55,947 nucleotides of DNA from an uncultured Granulosicoccaceae bacterium (GTDB lineage Bacteria; Pseudomonadota; Gammaproteobacteria; Granulosicoccales; Granulosicoccaceae): NCBI GenBank assembly GCA_937927895.1, contig CALGKA010000099.1, positions 1 to 55,947 of the forward strand, read 5' to 3'. The position numbers and the translations under genes were made by a program. The first letter of the stretch is position 1, and each line of letters opens with the position of its first letter. Shown here one piece after another: positions 27,584 through 36,328 of the stretch. Under the pieces are notes generated by a model. It did no database searches. It worked only from the letters and a program-made list of their open reading frames with translations, and was not told the DNA's origin.

Positions 27584-27614
27584 TTTTTATCTCGTTTGAT
27601 GTTATTTCGTATTT

Positions 27615-28406
27615 TTACTGCTGAAATTGTTGAATATAGATTTCTGAGTTTTCGCTTGCGACAGAAACAAGATTACCGTTCTTTTCCCTGAATCTGGCGA
27701 ACCTGTTTTTACCCGAGTAACCTAAGCTGCTGAGCACCTTAGTGTTTCGATAGCTGTTGTAGAAGTAGGGAACACTTGTGTTTTCACCTTCTGTAATTGT
27801 TCCGACTACCTCTGCGGCGATCAGTAGAGCGGATTCTTTTACTGCCGCATAGAGGGCTGCTTCCAGTTTTTGTTTATTCCATGCTTTTACAACGGTGAAT
27901 TGAACCCGTACTGTATTTGAATGTAGTGAAACATGGGATCCCGTGGGTTGGAGCGAATATTTGGTTTTAACTTCCAGCGTTTTTGTATCTTCGCTGAGTC
28001 GATTATGGATCTCGTAATTCAACAGTGTATCGGCATCAACCTGTACTTTTTGTTTGAGTTGTACCAATGATTCATTGAGTAATTGTTTAAGGTTTTTAGA
28101 ACTATCAACAGGCCCCAGTAGATTGGTGAACTCCTTGGCTTTCAACAGAGACTGCATGATGGCCTTGCTATTCTCAGGTGCATCCATAGCACTGTAGATC
28201 ATCGCTCCCAGTAACCCCCCAGTAGCTGCACCCACTGCAGAATTATCCGTATGTTTGTAGTCGACCGTAATTGGCGTGGGCCCTGGGCCACCGATTACGC
28301 GGATAGAGCCAATTTTGATCCGTTGCTCTGGTGTAAGGACGTGCACTGTAGTGCAACCAGTCAGTAAGGATGCAAACAGTAAAAAGCTCAGAGTGAATTG
28401 TCGCAC
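27615..28406 (-). CDS. Lipoprotein, unknown function
   Basis: I place the start at GTG 28406. From there the product begins VRQFTLSFLLFASLLTGC, a compact lipoprotein signal with lipobox LTGC, and AGGAG stands about 10 bp upstream. The longer frame from 28499 would put 31 extra residues before the signal. The mature protein has a Gly-rich hydrophobic stretch (AVGAATGGLLGAMIYSA), suggesting a membrane-associated segment. A mixed alpha-beta part follows, with VDADTLLNYEIHNRLSED and AALYAAVKESALLIAAEVVG. No family was recognised. The small lipoprotein gene follows. Confidence 0.65.
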   Translation of the reverse strand: MRQFTLSFLLFASLLTGCTTVHVLTPEQRIKIGSIRVIGGPGPTPITVDYKHTDNSAVGAATGGLLGAMIYSAMDAPENSKAIMQSLLKAKEFTNLLGPVDSSKNLKQLLNESLVQLKQKVQVDADTLLNYEIHNRLSEDTKTLEVKTKYSLQPTGSHVSLHSNTVRVQFTVVKAWNKQKLEAALYAAVKESALLIAAEVVGTITEGENTSVPYFYNSYRNTKVLSSLGYSGKNRFARFREKNGNLVSVASENSEIYIQQFQQ

Positions 28407-28660
28407 TAAACTGTTGCTCCTGTGGCTAACTGTTGATTTGGCCAAATGAAAATCAGGGAGTAGAAGGCGACGCAAATTGAGTTTAGTGAGAAAGTACATA
28501 CTGCACGCTTTACTGCCCGTCTAGTTAGAACATTCCAGAAAAACTAACTTGCGCTGGAGGTATTAAAAAAAGACTCCATACCGACAAGTTTTAATAATCT
28601 TTCACATAGGTTAACGACACATCGGAATAGAACTTATGGTCTTATCTAATATTGCGATGC

Positions 28661-28915
28661 AGGGATCACATAATTATAGAATCAATCTATAAGCAGTATG
28701 TCGATAACACTACGGCAGAGTTGAAGGAAGTCACTCGGCTTGAGCGCAGATCGCTGGGCAAGCCTTTAGAGCGATATTTTACTGGGAGCAATGACAAAAC
28801 TACGTGTATGGCAGCAGCGTACAATTCGGGACACTTTACACTTCAGGAGATTGCTGATCATTGTGGGGTGCACGACCCGACAGTGAGTAGATTGGTGGAT
28901 GGTTTGTCGCGCTGA
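28661..28915 (+). pseudogene. RAYT C-terminal half remnant
   Basis: The frame IIESIYKQYVDNTTAEL, LERRSLGKPLERYF, then TCMAAAYNSGHFTLQEIADH and DPTVSRLVDG covers the linker and C-terminal HTH of a RAYT. The linker matches the fragment at 27006-27153. The catalytic half is missing, so it is not functional. Confidence 0.75.
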
Positions 28916-28922
28916 TGTTGCA

Positions 28923-29201
28923 ATGAGAGACCTGCCCCTGTTTCTTTTCCGACCTCCGATTCAAGTTGACCTTCAGCCAATAAAATTGGTGCAATTGCCA
29001 CGTAGCAGGGTGCCACGATTGCTTCTTGTATACCAGTTTTTAGTATCGACGGGTACGTTGCTTATTATGTACTTGGTGCCACTAATGGCGCAGCGGGTTT
29101 TGTATTCTAGTGAATCGTTAACCCGATTTTTTGGCAATCTGATAGCAGGTGCTACCTTAGGTGCGCTGTTGTTTTTGGTCCTGGTGGAAGGCGTATTTTA
29201 G
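28923..29201 (+). CDS. Small membrane protein, hypothetical
   Basis: The frame from ATG 28923 gives 92 residues with two hydrophobic segments (LLLVYQFLVSTGTLLIMYLV and NLIAGATLGALLFLVLVEG) after a basic, proline-containing N-terminus. It starts just after a dead RAYT frame and could be an ordinary two-helix membrane protein. No family was recognised, and no strong Shine-Dalgarno sets the start. Confidence 0.45.
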   Translation: MRDLPLFLFRPPIQVDLQPIKLVQLPRSRVPRLLLVYQFLVSTGTLLIMYLVPLMAQRVLYSSESLTRFFGNLIAGATLGALLFLVLVEGVF

Positions 29202-29313
29202 TGAGCCGTGGCGCAGGGTTTGCGCTAGTAGCCGTAAGCACAGTAAGTAACTAAACTTGTTTTCTGACCCTGTTTCTCTCTTGGTTTGTGACTTCGAAGA
29301 GCAGGTTACTGCA

Positions 29314-30666
29314 TTATTGGCTAAGTGCATTTAGTAAATTACCTTGAGCATCGAACGGGTTTGACCATCGTGGGTCAGTGTATAGCGCGTTTCCTGATAA
29401 GGTTTTTAGAAATGCAATTACGGCGGCGCGTTCACTGTCTAGCAAGTTTAAATTTTGTCCCGTTGCATTATTTTGTTGTGGTCGATTAGGCCCTGGCTGA
29501 TTGCCTAGTAGTCGATTGTCAATGTTTGGGTTTAGAGCGCGATCTACAACAATGTTGTTGTAGTGATCAAGTACCTCGTTCATGGTGGTTAGCTCACCAC
29601 TATGCATAAAGGGGCCATTGTTAGTACCATCGGGGCGGAAGGTATCACGTAAGCTTGGAGAGCGGGTATTGGTGGTGTCAGTGGCTGCAATGTTTTGCGC
29701 TGTAGATATAACACCGTTGTTGCGAGTGTTAGGATCGATATCGAATTCAGGTGCACGATGGCATCCGTTACACCCCAGGCCTGAGCCTGCAGTGCGTGTG
29801 CCGTTGTTAAAATTTGGCGGCTGAAGAAATAACCTTTTACCCTCGTTTTCTTGTTGGGTAAAGTTGCCAAAAGCCGCAGCGTTATTGGTAGATGAAACAC
29901 GGCCTTCATCAAAGCGCGAATCAAAAGACCGTATGCTTCGGATAAATTGCGCTAACGCTCGCTGTATTCCGTTTTCTGTGACTAGTTCGTTGCCAAATGC
30001 AGCAACAAACAATGCAGGGTAATATTCGGTTGCTGTTAATTTGGTCAGTAGTGCATCAAATTGGGGGTCACCGGCAGTGCCGCTGAAACCCATCTCTGCA
30101 TGATCGCGGATAGGTTGGGTGGTTTGTAGCTCAAGTGTGGCTGCACGTTCATCCCAAAAGAATTTGTTCTCGTCTGCGAAGCGAGTGTTAACTAGCCGCA
30201 TAGAGTGGCGGGCTGTTGCACCATTTACGCCAGTGCTTACTATTGCAGTGTCGGAAAAACCTGATGCTTGTTGGTGGCAGCTTGCACAGGAAGTGCTGTT
30301 GTCGTTTGATAGTCTTTTATCGTAGAACAGTACACGCCCGAGGGTGGCCCCTGCATTGGAAATCGAGTTGCCTGCTGTGTTGTCTTTAGTGATGTAGCTA
30401 GGGATAAGCTGATTGGTGTAATCGTATAAGTTGTCCAGGCTGGGGTTTTGCGCCAGCGGAATTGCATTTTCTGAATTGTCAGTCTGGTTCGAATTGTCAG
30501 TCTGGCTTGCGCTTTCAGGGTTTGTATTTTGAGATTCGTTTGTACTGTTTGTGTCTATAGATATTGTATTTTCGGTGTAGCCACCAGAGCAGCCTATGAG
30601 AACCAGTACAGATACGCTAGCTGTATACGTAATCAGTTTTTTAGATGTTAATACCCATGGCGCCAT
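29314..30666 (-). CDS. Di-haem cytochrome c peroxidase / MauG-type lipoprotein
   Basis: The product is 450 residues. A lipoprotein signal ends LIGC at Cys26, followed by a Ser/Asn/Gln-rich linker (about 30-70). Two haem-binding motifs are present, CASCH at 127-131 and CNGCH at 299-303, with the usual context LGRVLFYDKRLS upstream of the first. Conserved blocks such as FFWDERAATLELQ, HAEMGF, PSLRDTFR and GPFMHSGELTTMNEVLDHYN support the CcpA/MauG family. Such enzymes reduce hydrogen peroxide in the periplasm or oxidise a protein or quinone-like partner. It is probably anchored to a membrane facing the periplasm. The gene is divergent from the ABC permease pair, about 210 bp away. Confidence 0.9.
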   Translation of the reverse strand: MAPWVLTSKKLITYTASVSVLVLIGCSGGYTENTISIDTNSTNESQNTNPESASQTDNSNQTDNSENAIPLAQNPSLDNLYDYTNQLIPSYITKDNTAGNSISNAGATLGRVLFYDKRLSNDNSTSCASCHQQASGFSDTAIVSTGVNGATARHSMRLVNTRFADENKFFWDERAATLELQTTQPIRDHAEMGFSGTAGDPQFDALLTKLTATEYYPALFVAAFGNELVTENGIQRALAQFIRSIRSFDSRFDEGRVSSTNNAAAFGNFTQQENEGKRLFLQPPNFNNGTRTAGSGLGCNGCHRAPEFDIDPNTRNNGVISTAQNIAATDTTNTRSPSLRDTFRPDGTNNGPFMHSGELTTMNEVLDHYNNIVVDRALNPNIDNRLLGNQPGPNRPQQNNATGQNLNLLDSERAAVIAFLKTLSGNALYTDPRWSNPFDAQGNLLNALSQ

Positions 30667-30876
30667 GCTGTTTGATCCCTAACGTTAAACGTTGTGCATT
30701 TACTAATATTTTTTATAGCGGCATTTATAGCTGAGATTTTGGGCTAGAGTGGGCAGGAAGGGTCATTTCCTCAATATTTGCACAAATGAACCGCGATTGT
30801 CGCCCCCGTTCCTTAGATTGACTTCCAACAATTTGCGTCGCAGTATGGTTTTTCAAGGGTTCAAAGAAGTCTCTTT

Positions 30877-31752
30877 ATGCACAACACTCGCGATACAAGC
30901 ACAGCCTGGCTTTATCTTACGCCCGCGCTGCTAGTGCTGCTGGTGGCTGGATTGATACCGATCGGTTTTGTGGTTTTCTATTCACTACACGATACGTTTG
31001 GCGGCAATGTATTTGTTTGGGTTGGGAGTCAGTGGTTCCACGATGTATTGAGGTCGGTTGAATTCTACAAGGCAATAGCGCGTAGTTTGGTATTTTCATT
31101 TTTAGTTCTTGCTGTGCAGATTCCGCTAGGTATCATTATCGCACTACGTATGCCCAAGTCAGGTTGGCTCACAACGTTTTATATAGTTTTGTTGGCTATA
31201 CCCATGCTTACTCCAACGATTGTCGTCGGCTATCTTTGGAAAGCAATGATACAACCCGAAACGGGGTTACTTTACCAATCACTTTTAAGTATTGGTCTGA
31301 CACCAGACATGAATAACCCACTCTGGGCCTGGGCAGTTTTGCTACTAATGGACACATGGCACTGGACCGGGCTAGTCATATTGTTGTGCTATGCGCGGCT
31401 CAGAACAATACCGACAGCTTTTTATCAGGCCGCAGCCATTGATAGCGCCAGCGGTTGGGCGGTGTTTCGATTTATCCAACTGCCGCGATTGAAGTTAGTG
31501 CTTGCCATTGCAGTGCTACTTCGGTTTATGGATAGCTTCACCCTATACACAGAGCCCTACGTAATAACGCGAGGGGGCCCGGGTGTTAGCACTACTTTTC
31601 TATCTCACGAGCTTGTGCAAACTGGCCTGATTCAGTTTGATCTCGGCAAAGCAGGTGCAATGGCTGTTATCTATTTTGCGATTGTGATGCTGGTGTCTGC
31701 GGTTTTCTACAGGCTTATGATGGCGGATAATGACAACAAGGGAATACTATGA
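30877..31752 (+). CDS. Sugar ABC transporter permease (MalF/UgpA type)
   Basis: The product is 291 residues with about six membrane helices. The EAA loop that contacts the ATPase is present as FYQAAAIDSASGWAVFRFIQ then LPRLK. N-terminal WLYLTPALLVLLVAGLIPIG and the RGGPGVSTTFLSHELVQ segment are typical of CUT1-class inner-membrane subunits. The next gene overlaps its stop by 4 bp (ATGA). No ATPase or binding-protein gene is present on either side, which is unusual for this class. Confidence 0.9.
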   Translation: MHNTRDTSTAWLYLTPALLVLLVAGLIPIGFVVFYSLHDTFGGNVFVWVGSQWFHDVLRSVEFYKAIARSLVFSFLVLAVQIPLGIIIALRMPKSGWLTTFYIVLLAIPMLTPTIVVGYLWKAMIQPETGLLYQSLLSIGLTPDMNNPLWAWAVLLLMDTWHWTGLVILLCYARLRTIPTAFYQAAAIDSASGWAVFRFIQLPRLKLVLAIAVLLRFMDSFTLYTEPYVITRGGPGVSTTFLSHELVQTGLIQFDLGKAGAMAVIYFAIVMLVSAVFYRLMMADNDNKGIL

Positions 31753-32552
31753 CATCCCGTTTCTCTTTTACGCCCGCGATTTTTGTTTTTCTTGTCATGA
31801 TTCCCGTTTACTGGCTCATCGCTATGAGCTTGCAGAAAAGCGGTGGCGCTACAGGGACACTGGCGTTGTTTCCGGCTGAACCAACACTTGCGAATTTTAA
31901 GTTTATTTTGTCAAACCCGGGCTGGTACTTTGGATATATTAATGCGCTAATTTATGTGACCATTAATATGGTGATATCACTGTGTGTTGCCCTACCAGCG
32001 GCCTACGCTTTTTCACGCTTCCGTTTTCCAGGGCGTAAATTTTTATTCTTCGCGCTCCTGATGCTACGCATGATGGTACCTGCTATTTTACTGGTGCCTT
32101 TTGTTCAAATATTTTCGACACTGAATCTAATTGACACGCACCTTGCCGTGGCTATAGCCCATTGCTTTTTCAGTGTGCCATTGGCGATCTGGATACTGGA
32201 GGGTTTTATCTCTGAAGTGCCAATAGAAATGGATGAAAGCGCGGCCATAGATGGCTATGGAGTCTTCGGCTTCTTTCGCCATCTTTTGTTGCCACAAATT
32301 GCTACCGGCATTGCAGTTGCAGCGTTCTTTTGTTTTATGTTTTCCTGGGTAGAGTTTCTTATATCAAATGCACTAACAACAATTAATGCCAAACCTTTTG
32401 GCGGGATTATGAGCCGGGTGGGTAGTGTGATGAGTGCCAACATTCCACTATTAGCGGCGGCCGGAGTGCTTGGCCTGATTCCGGGGATGATACTGGCAGT
32501 GACCATTCGCCATCATCTCACCAGAGGTTTTTCACTGGGTCGTGTTGCATAG
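31749..32552 (+). CDS. Sugar ABC transporter permease (MalG/UgpE type)
   Basis: The product is 267 residues, the partner of the preceding permease. The EAA loop reads EVPIEMDESAAIDGYGVFGF then FRHLLLPQIA, and the C-terminus ends GFSLGRVA. That ending resembles GlpQ-type permeases of glycerol and related polyol uptake systems, so a polyol substrate is possible; this rests on one motif. Translation is probably coupled through the 4-bp overlap. The gene is followed by non-coding DNA, not by an ATPase, so the transporter must borrow an ATPase and binding protein from elsewhere or be inactive. Confidence 0.9.
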   Translation: MTSRFSFTPAIFVFLVMIPVYWLIAMSLQKSGGATGTLALFPAEPTLANFKFILSNPGWYFGYINALIYVTINMVISLCVALPAAYAFSRFRFPGRKFLFFALLMLRMMVPAILLVPFVQIFSTLNLIDTHLAVAIAHCFFSVPLAIWILEGFISEVPIEMDESAAIDGYGVFGFFRHLLLPQIATGIAVAAFFCFMFSWVEFLISNALTTINAKPFGGIMSRVGSVMSANIPLLAAAGVLGLIPGMILAVTIRHHLTRGFSLGRVA

Positions 32553-32830
32553 CAATAGATAAACTTTAAGTTATCTTTGTGACATTGTGAGTACCTAAAA
32601 AACATATGGGGACAGGTCTTTCATTGCCACATTGCTGAAATTTATATGTGCCCTCGCGTGGTAATAGGCGAGAAGATTGAATAAAGGTCCTGTTGCATGG
32701 CAGTGATCGGTTGTGTATTTAAGAAGGGCGAGTTGAACGATCAATTTCCAGAGCTAAAGAGTGAATTGAAACTTACAAAACTAACTTTACCCGTGCCTCC
32801 TGTTCTTGCCTCCTGTTCCCGAAGCACTAG
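32553..32830. other. Non-coding region with RAYT-flank motif
   Basis: The motif aaacatatgggg-acaggtctttc-ttgccac at about 32600-32630 recurs at 34278-34310, upstream of a RAYT relic. Near 32772 the inverted form acaaaactaactttaccc is seen. A weak hairpin around 32562-32580 follows the permease stop. No gene. Confidence 0.4.
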
Positions 32831-32994
32831 CTAGTGCCCATCTATAAACGAACGCTACTGCGGTCGCCCCAGGTACGCAATTTTTTACCGACTACATGTA
32901 GTTATTTAGAGTGACTAAACGCCTACATGTAGTAGGCAAAATCTCACGCACCTGGAACAACCTCGCTACGCGCTGTTTATGGACGGACACTAGC
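32831..32994 (-). repeat. MITE-like long-hairpin element A, copy 2
   Basis: Inverted orientation relative to copy 1. It begins tagtgcccatctataaac and ends gtttatggacggacacta, with ctacatgtag palindromes near the centre. It is about 164 bp and nearly identical in sequence to copy 1. It is flanked by ctagc/tagct sequence. Confidence 0.88.
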
Positions 32995-33251
32995 TAACAG
33001 TGACTGACACTTTTCATCACTAGTTCTCATTCTCAGGCCGGGTATCCCATCGGTCTAGCATTGCTAGACATGGAAAAAAGCTGTTCTATGTAAACTGTGT
33101 CGCAGTTGGATAGGCATCAGTTCAGGATTATACGAAGGTTACTTAGCCGTTTCTTTTAGATAGCTTTGAGTCAACGTCAATGACTTAAGGATTGTCATCA
33201 CACCTGAAATTACTGCCACATCCGTATAGAAATATTATTTTGGAGACAGTT

Positions 33252-34130
33252 ATGTTCAGGTCATTACTACTATTATTAAGTCTGATACCAGTAATCGCAA
33301 CTGCGGATACATTTTACGTAGAACCGATAAGACCGGGTACCGTTACGTCAGGGACTGTTGATGTGCTAGTGAAAGACGAATTAATGTTGAAGGGACATGC
33401 AGTTTCGGAAAACAAGGAAAATTCACAATGGGTGTTGAGCCCTAATACTACGCAGTTAGGTGAGAGCTATATAGTCTCTCTTGCAAAGTCTCATAATGGT
33501 AGGGTCGTCTATTTTGACAGAATGAAGTCTATTAATTTGGATGACCTGGATACGATCATAGCTCGCCTGGTATCCGGAGCCCTGGGAAACACCGCTACTG
33601 CTGAAAACATTGCAGTTGATACGGTTACAAAGGAGGAATCTATCGGTACAGTTTTAAAAACCAAAGTAACAAAGCAGAAGTATCTTGGGTTTGGGCCTTC
33701 CAGAGTAACTAATCTGGGGACTAACAACGCAGGCTCGCTGCTTACTGCAGGCGCACTTTGGGGAGTGGATCATCAGTTTGGAATCAGAGCAGGTTTTACG
33801 ATGACTAACGCATCCTCCAGCCCGGCAGATATCACACAGCTATCGATTGGGGGAAATTACTATCTGAATCGCAAAAAGCACTCACCGTACTTTGTAGGCT
33901 TGTTTGGATATACATGGGCTGAATCGCATAACTCGGTATCAGGTAGTACGATTTTTAGAGAAGGTAAATCTGAATCAGGTTGGGGAGCAGAAGCAGGTGT
34001 AGGTATGCATATTTTTAGAACGGCATCTGTGAATATCGCGGCTGAGCTGACCTATAATCAGACATTTTTTAAAGTGACGGATGACAGTGCTCCGGGGGCA
34101 TTAAGTGCAAAGTTGATCGTTATGTTTTAA
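33252..34130 (+). CDS. Outer-membrane beta-barrel protein
   Basis: Starting at ATG 33252 (GGAGA 7 bp upstream) the product is 292 residues with signal peptide MFRSLLLLLSLIPVIATADT. The track-length frame from 33192 would add 20 residues without a signal. Residues ~25-120 are periplasm-like mixed sequence. The second half has alternating hydrophobic strands (LLTAGALWGVDHQFGIRAGF, NYYLNRKKHSPYFVGLFGY, GWGAEAGVGMHIF, AAELTYNQTFF) and ends in LSAKLIVMF with a C-terminal Phe, the outer-membrane insertion signal. An eight-strand barrel is likely. Its function is unknown. One base after its stop begins a short hairpin element. Confidence 0.75.
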   Translation: MFRSLLLLLSLIPVIATADTFYVEPIRPGTVTSGTVDVLVKDELMLKGHAVSENKENSQWVLSPNTTQLGESYIVSLAKSHNGRVVYFDRMKSINLDDLDTIIARLVSGALGNTATAENIAVDTVTKEESIGTVLKTKVTKQKYLGFGPSRVTNLGTNNAGSLLTAGALWGVDHQFGIRAGFTMTNASSSPADITQLSIGGNYYLNRKKHSPYFVGLFGYTWAESHNSVSGSTIFREGKSESGWGAEAGVGMHIFRTASVNIAAELTYNQTFFKVTDDSAPGALSAKLIVMF

Positions 34131-34131
34131 T

Positions 34132-34199
34132 TAGTGTCCATCCATAAACAATGCGTGCTTGAGGCGACCGCAGTAGCAGTCGTTTATGGATGGGCACTA
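34132..34199 (+). repeat. MITE-like element A, copy 3 (short, internally deleted)
   Basis: Only 68 bp: tagtgtccatccataaac at one end, gtttatggatgggcacta at the other, with the central ctacatgtag palindromes missing. It begins one base after the stop codon of the barrel gene, the same geometry as copy 1 after the NYN gene. Confidence 0.88.
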
Positions 34200-34488
34200 A
34201 TTAGAAGTTAGCTAAGAGAACCCACATATATCAGGCCTACAGTGAGGGTCATAGTTAGGGGGCAGGTCTTGCAAAGAAAAACATATGGGGCCACGTCTTT
34301 CTTTGCCACGTTGCTGAGTAAGCCTATGTGTTGTAGTCTAATTATGAAGTTAGCTTTTCAGTAGTTATCGAAACCAGTATGGCAGTAAGAAGTATTATTT
34401 TTAGATTGATCCGCACGGTTTTTAAGAGTGGAGAAATTTTCTTTCCACGCTGTGCTGCTACTAGATACCATAAGTATGGTGAAGCGGT

Positions 34489-34740
34489 ATGGCAAGACCT
34501 TCAAGAATAGAATAACCCGGTGCGATTTATCATGTTGCCTCGCATGGTGATAGTCGCGAGGATATATGCCTAGACGATGAAGACTGTTGCTTGTGGCTAG
34601 AAATATTCGGAGCGGTGTGCGAGCATTTTAATTAGCGTTGCCATGCTTGGTGTTCGATCAGCAACCACTATCACATAGTCGTTGAGACGGTAGATGGTAA
34701 CTTGTCCAAGGGAATGAGACAGTTGAATGGTTTTTTGTAG
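34489..34740 (+). pseudogene. RAYT remnant, subfamily B
   Basis: In one frame with three internal stops the sequence reads MARPSRIE, PGAIYHVASHGDSREDI, LDDEDCCLWLEIFGAVCEHF, SNHYHIVVETVDGNLSK and GMRQLNG. This is the N-terminal half of a classic RAYT with the HYH motif intact. The catalytic Tyr part is missing. A RAYT-flank motif lies about 200 bp upstream (34278). Confidence 0.85.
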
Positions 34741-34835
34741 ATCTCTATCGATCTTAGGTTTTGTGTGATGCTCATGCACCCAACTTGTTTGTTTGCACAA
34801 AATAGTTTTTTGCATTGGTACGAAGTAACTGTAGT

Positions 34836-34955
34836 TGATACCAGCATTTTGGATTTTACCGTTTTGCCATTACAGCACTGAACTGAGCTCCATTGAGCGG
34901 TATCCATGGACTCACGAGTTACATCTGATTCGTTAATTGGGTGTCTTTGTAAGTC
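34836..34955 (+). repeat. Dispersed repeat E, copy 2
   Basis: Related to 19132-19240 (gataccagcatt, cactgaactgag, ttgagcgg, cacgagtt, gggtgt). It follows a RAYT core fragment, as does copy 1. Confidence 0.6.
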
Positions 34956-35591
34956 AGCACACCGCTTTCCGATCGCCTGATCGCTGCAGTTGTTGCCGAC
35001 GAAGGACCTCCGACATAACTAAAATTGAAAATTCCTCCTCAACCTGTTCATCCATTGATTCCCGGTTACTGGCTACAGTGGATTGCAATGACGAGCTATC
35101 AAGACACGCTCACCTGCCCGTGCTTACAACCAGCCAGGTCTAATTTGGAAATACATCTGACTCCGACTCCCTTATGTCGATCTTGTCAGGCATCTCTGAT
35201 AACACCAATACCAGCCGCTTCGAACGACTGTCAAACAACGCCATCGAGGTACGAATCGAAGCTTAATTAATTTAGACATCCATCCGTTGGGCTAACAACT
35301 CACTGTGAGACGCCTTCACCATGTGCAAGGTGAAAATAATCACAATGCTACTCAATAGTGACGTCAGTAAAGTAGAGCAATGATAACCGTTTACCTTTAT
35401 CACTAATATCTCAGGCGATGTACGAGTTGCAGTGTGTTGTTGCGAACAATCATGCAAAGACTTCCAAGGGTTGATTTTTTTCACCTGCAAGGCATCCACC
35501 TGTGCTGATTAGCATATTTGAAGAAGCAGTATTTCTTCAAAGACAGTTCACAGATAAAAATACATAGCAGACAATTACAAAGGAAAATAGA
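34956..35591. other. Intergenic region without recognised gene
   Basis: About 640 bp of short broken frames. A plus-strand frame near 35160-35265 reads SLMSILSGISDNTN and SRFERLSNNAIEVRIE, which may be the end of a lost gene but was not recognised. The end of the stretch carries the leader of the next barrel gene (caaaggaaaatagaATG). Confidence 0.3.
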
Positions 35592-36119
35592 ATGTTCAGA
35601 TCTTTTACCATCGGCGTAGGAATGTCACTACTGGCTCCATTCGCTTTGGCCGCCGACGGAACGCAAAGTGGCCTGTCTCTCAAAAATATTTCTGCAGGCC
35701 CGAAACTAGGCATATTCTTGATTGATGCGGAAGTGGATAGCGCAACTGCACTAGGTTTTCAAGTCAGCTATCGACTTAATGAACTTGTATCATTCGACGT
35801 TGAATATATGGGTGGCAATACAGAAGGTGATTTCGGAACTCCAATAAACGCAGATGTAGACATAAACACCATTGCAGGCTACTCATCATATAGATCATCT
35901 GACCAAATTTACTGGATGGGGAAAATTGGGCTGGTCAGACAAAAACTGGAGGCAAACTCAAACACCTTTGGAATTTCGGTGTCTGAGTCAGATACAGGCT
36001 TAAGTTTTGGCATAGGAGGAGGCTATCGTGTAAACGAACAATTTCGTGCTGAACTTGAATATACAGTGATCGAATCCGACAATTCATTTCTAGGCGCTAC
36101 TGTCGCTTATCTCTTCTGA
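35592..36119 (+). CDS. Outer-membrane beta-barrel porin-like protein
   Basis: The product is 175 residues with signal peptide ending PFALAADG. The mature part shows eight amphipathic strands, for example GPKLGIFLIDAEVD, ALGFQVSYRLNELVSFDVEY, WMGKIGLVRQKLEA, GLSFGIGGGYRVNEQFRAEL and FLGATVAYLF. It ends in Phe after Leu, the usual outer-membrane assembly signal. This is the OmpW/OmpA-barrel style fold (OMP_b-brl). AAAGGAAAA lies directly upstream of the start. Specific function is unknown. Confidence 0.82.
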   Translation: MFRSFTIGVGMSLLAPFALAADGTQSGLSLKNISAGPKLGIFLIDAEVDSATALGFQVSYRLNELVSFDVEYMGGNTEGDFGTPINADVDINTIAGYSSYRSSDQIYWMGKIGLVRQKLEANSNTFGISVSESDTGLSFGIGGGYRVNEQFRAELEYTVIESDNSFLGATVAYLF

Positions 36120-36136
36120 TCTAGTAGAGCGGTAGT

Positions 36137-36259
36137 GTGCGAAAGCTAGCAAGAATCCAGTATGAAAATGCGTATTACCATGTAATGTATCGTGGTCGTG
36201 GGAGGCGCTGGATTGAGCCACGTGTTCCATCAAATATTTATTGGGCCTGCAATCGATAA
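36137..36259 (+). pseudogene. RAYT N-terminal remnant, subfamily B
   Basis: From GTG 36137 the frame reads RKLARIQYENAYYHVMYRGR, then GRRWIEP, and stops after 40 residues. This is the typical RAYT start (ARIEYPGAxYHVxxRG). The rest of the gene is absent. It begins 18 bp past the stop of the barrel gene. Confidence 0.82.
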
Positions 36260-36328
36260 GCATAAGCTGTGGGACAAAGTCATCCCGCCAAGCACCGTCC
36301 ATGGTACTGTTTCATGATGTGAGCTGAC

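Noticed and set aside
34956..35270. Overlapping plus-strand frames near 34937-35270
   Set aside because: Short, rich in Ser/Thr/Cys and without a credible start; at best a lost gene end.
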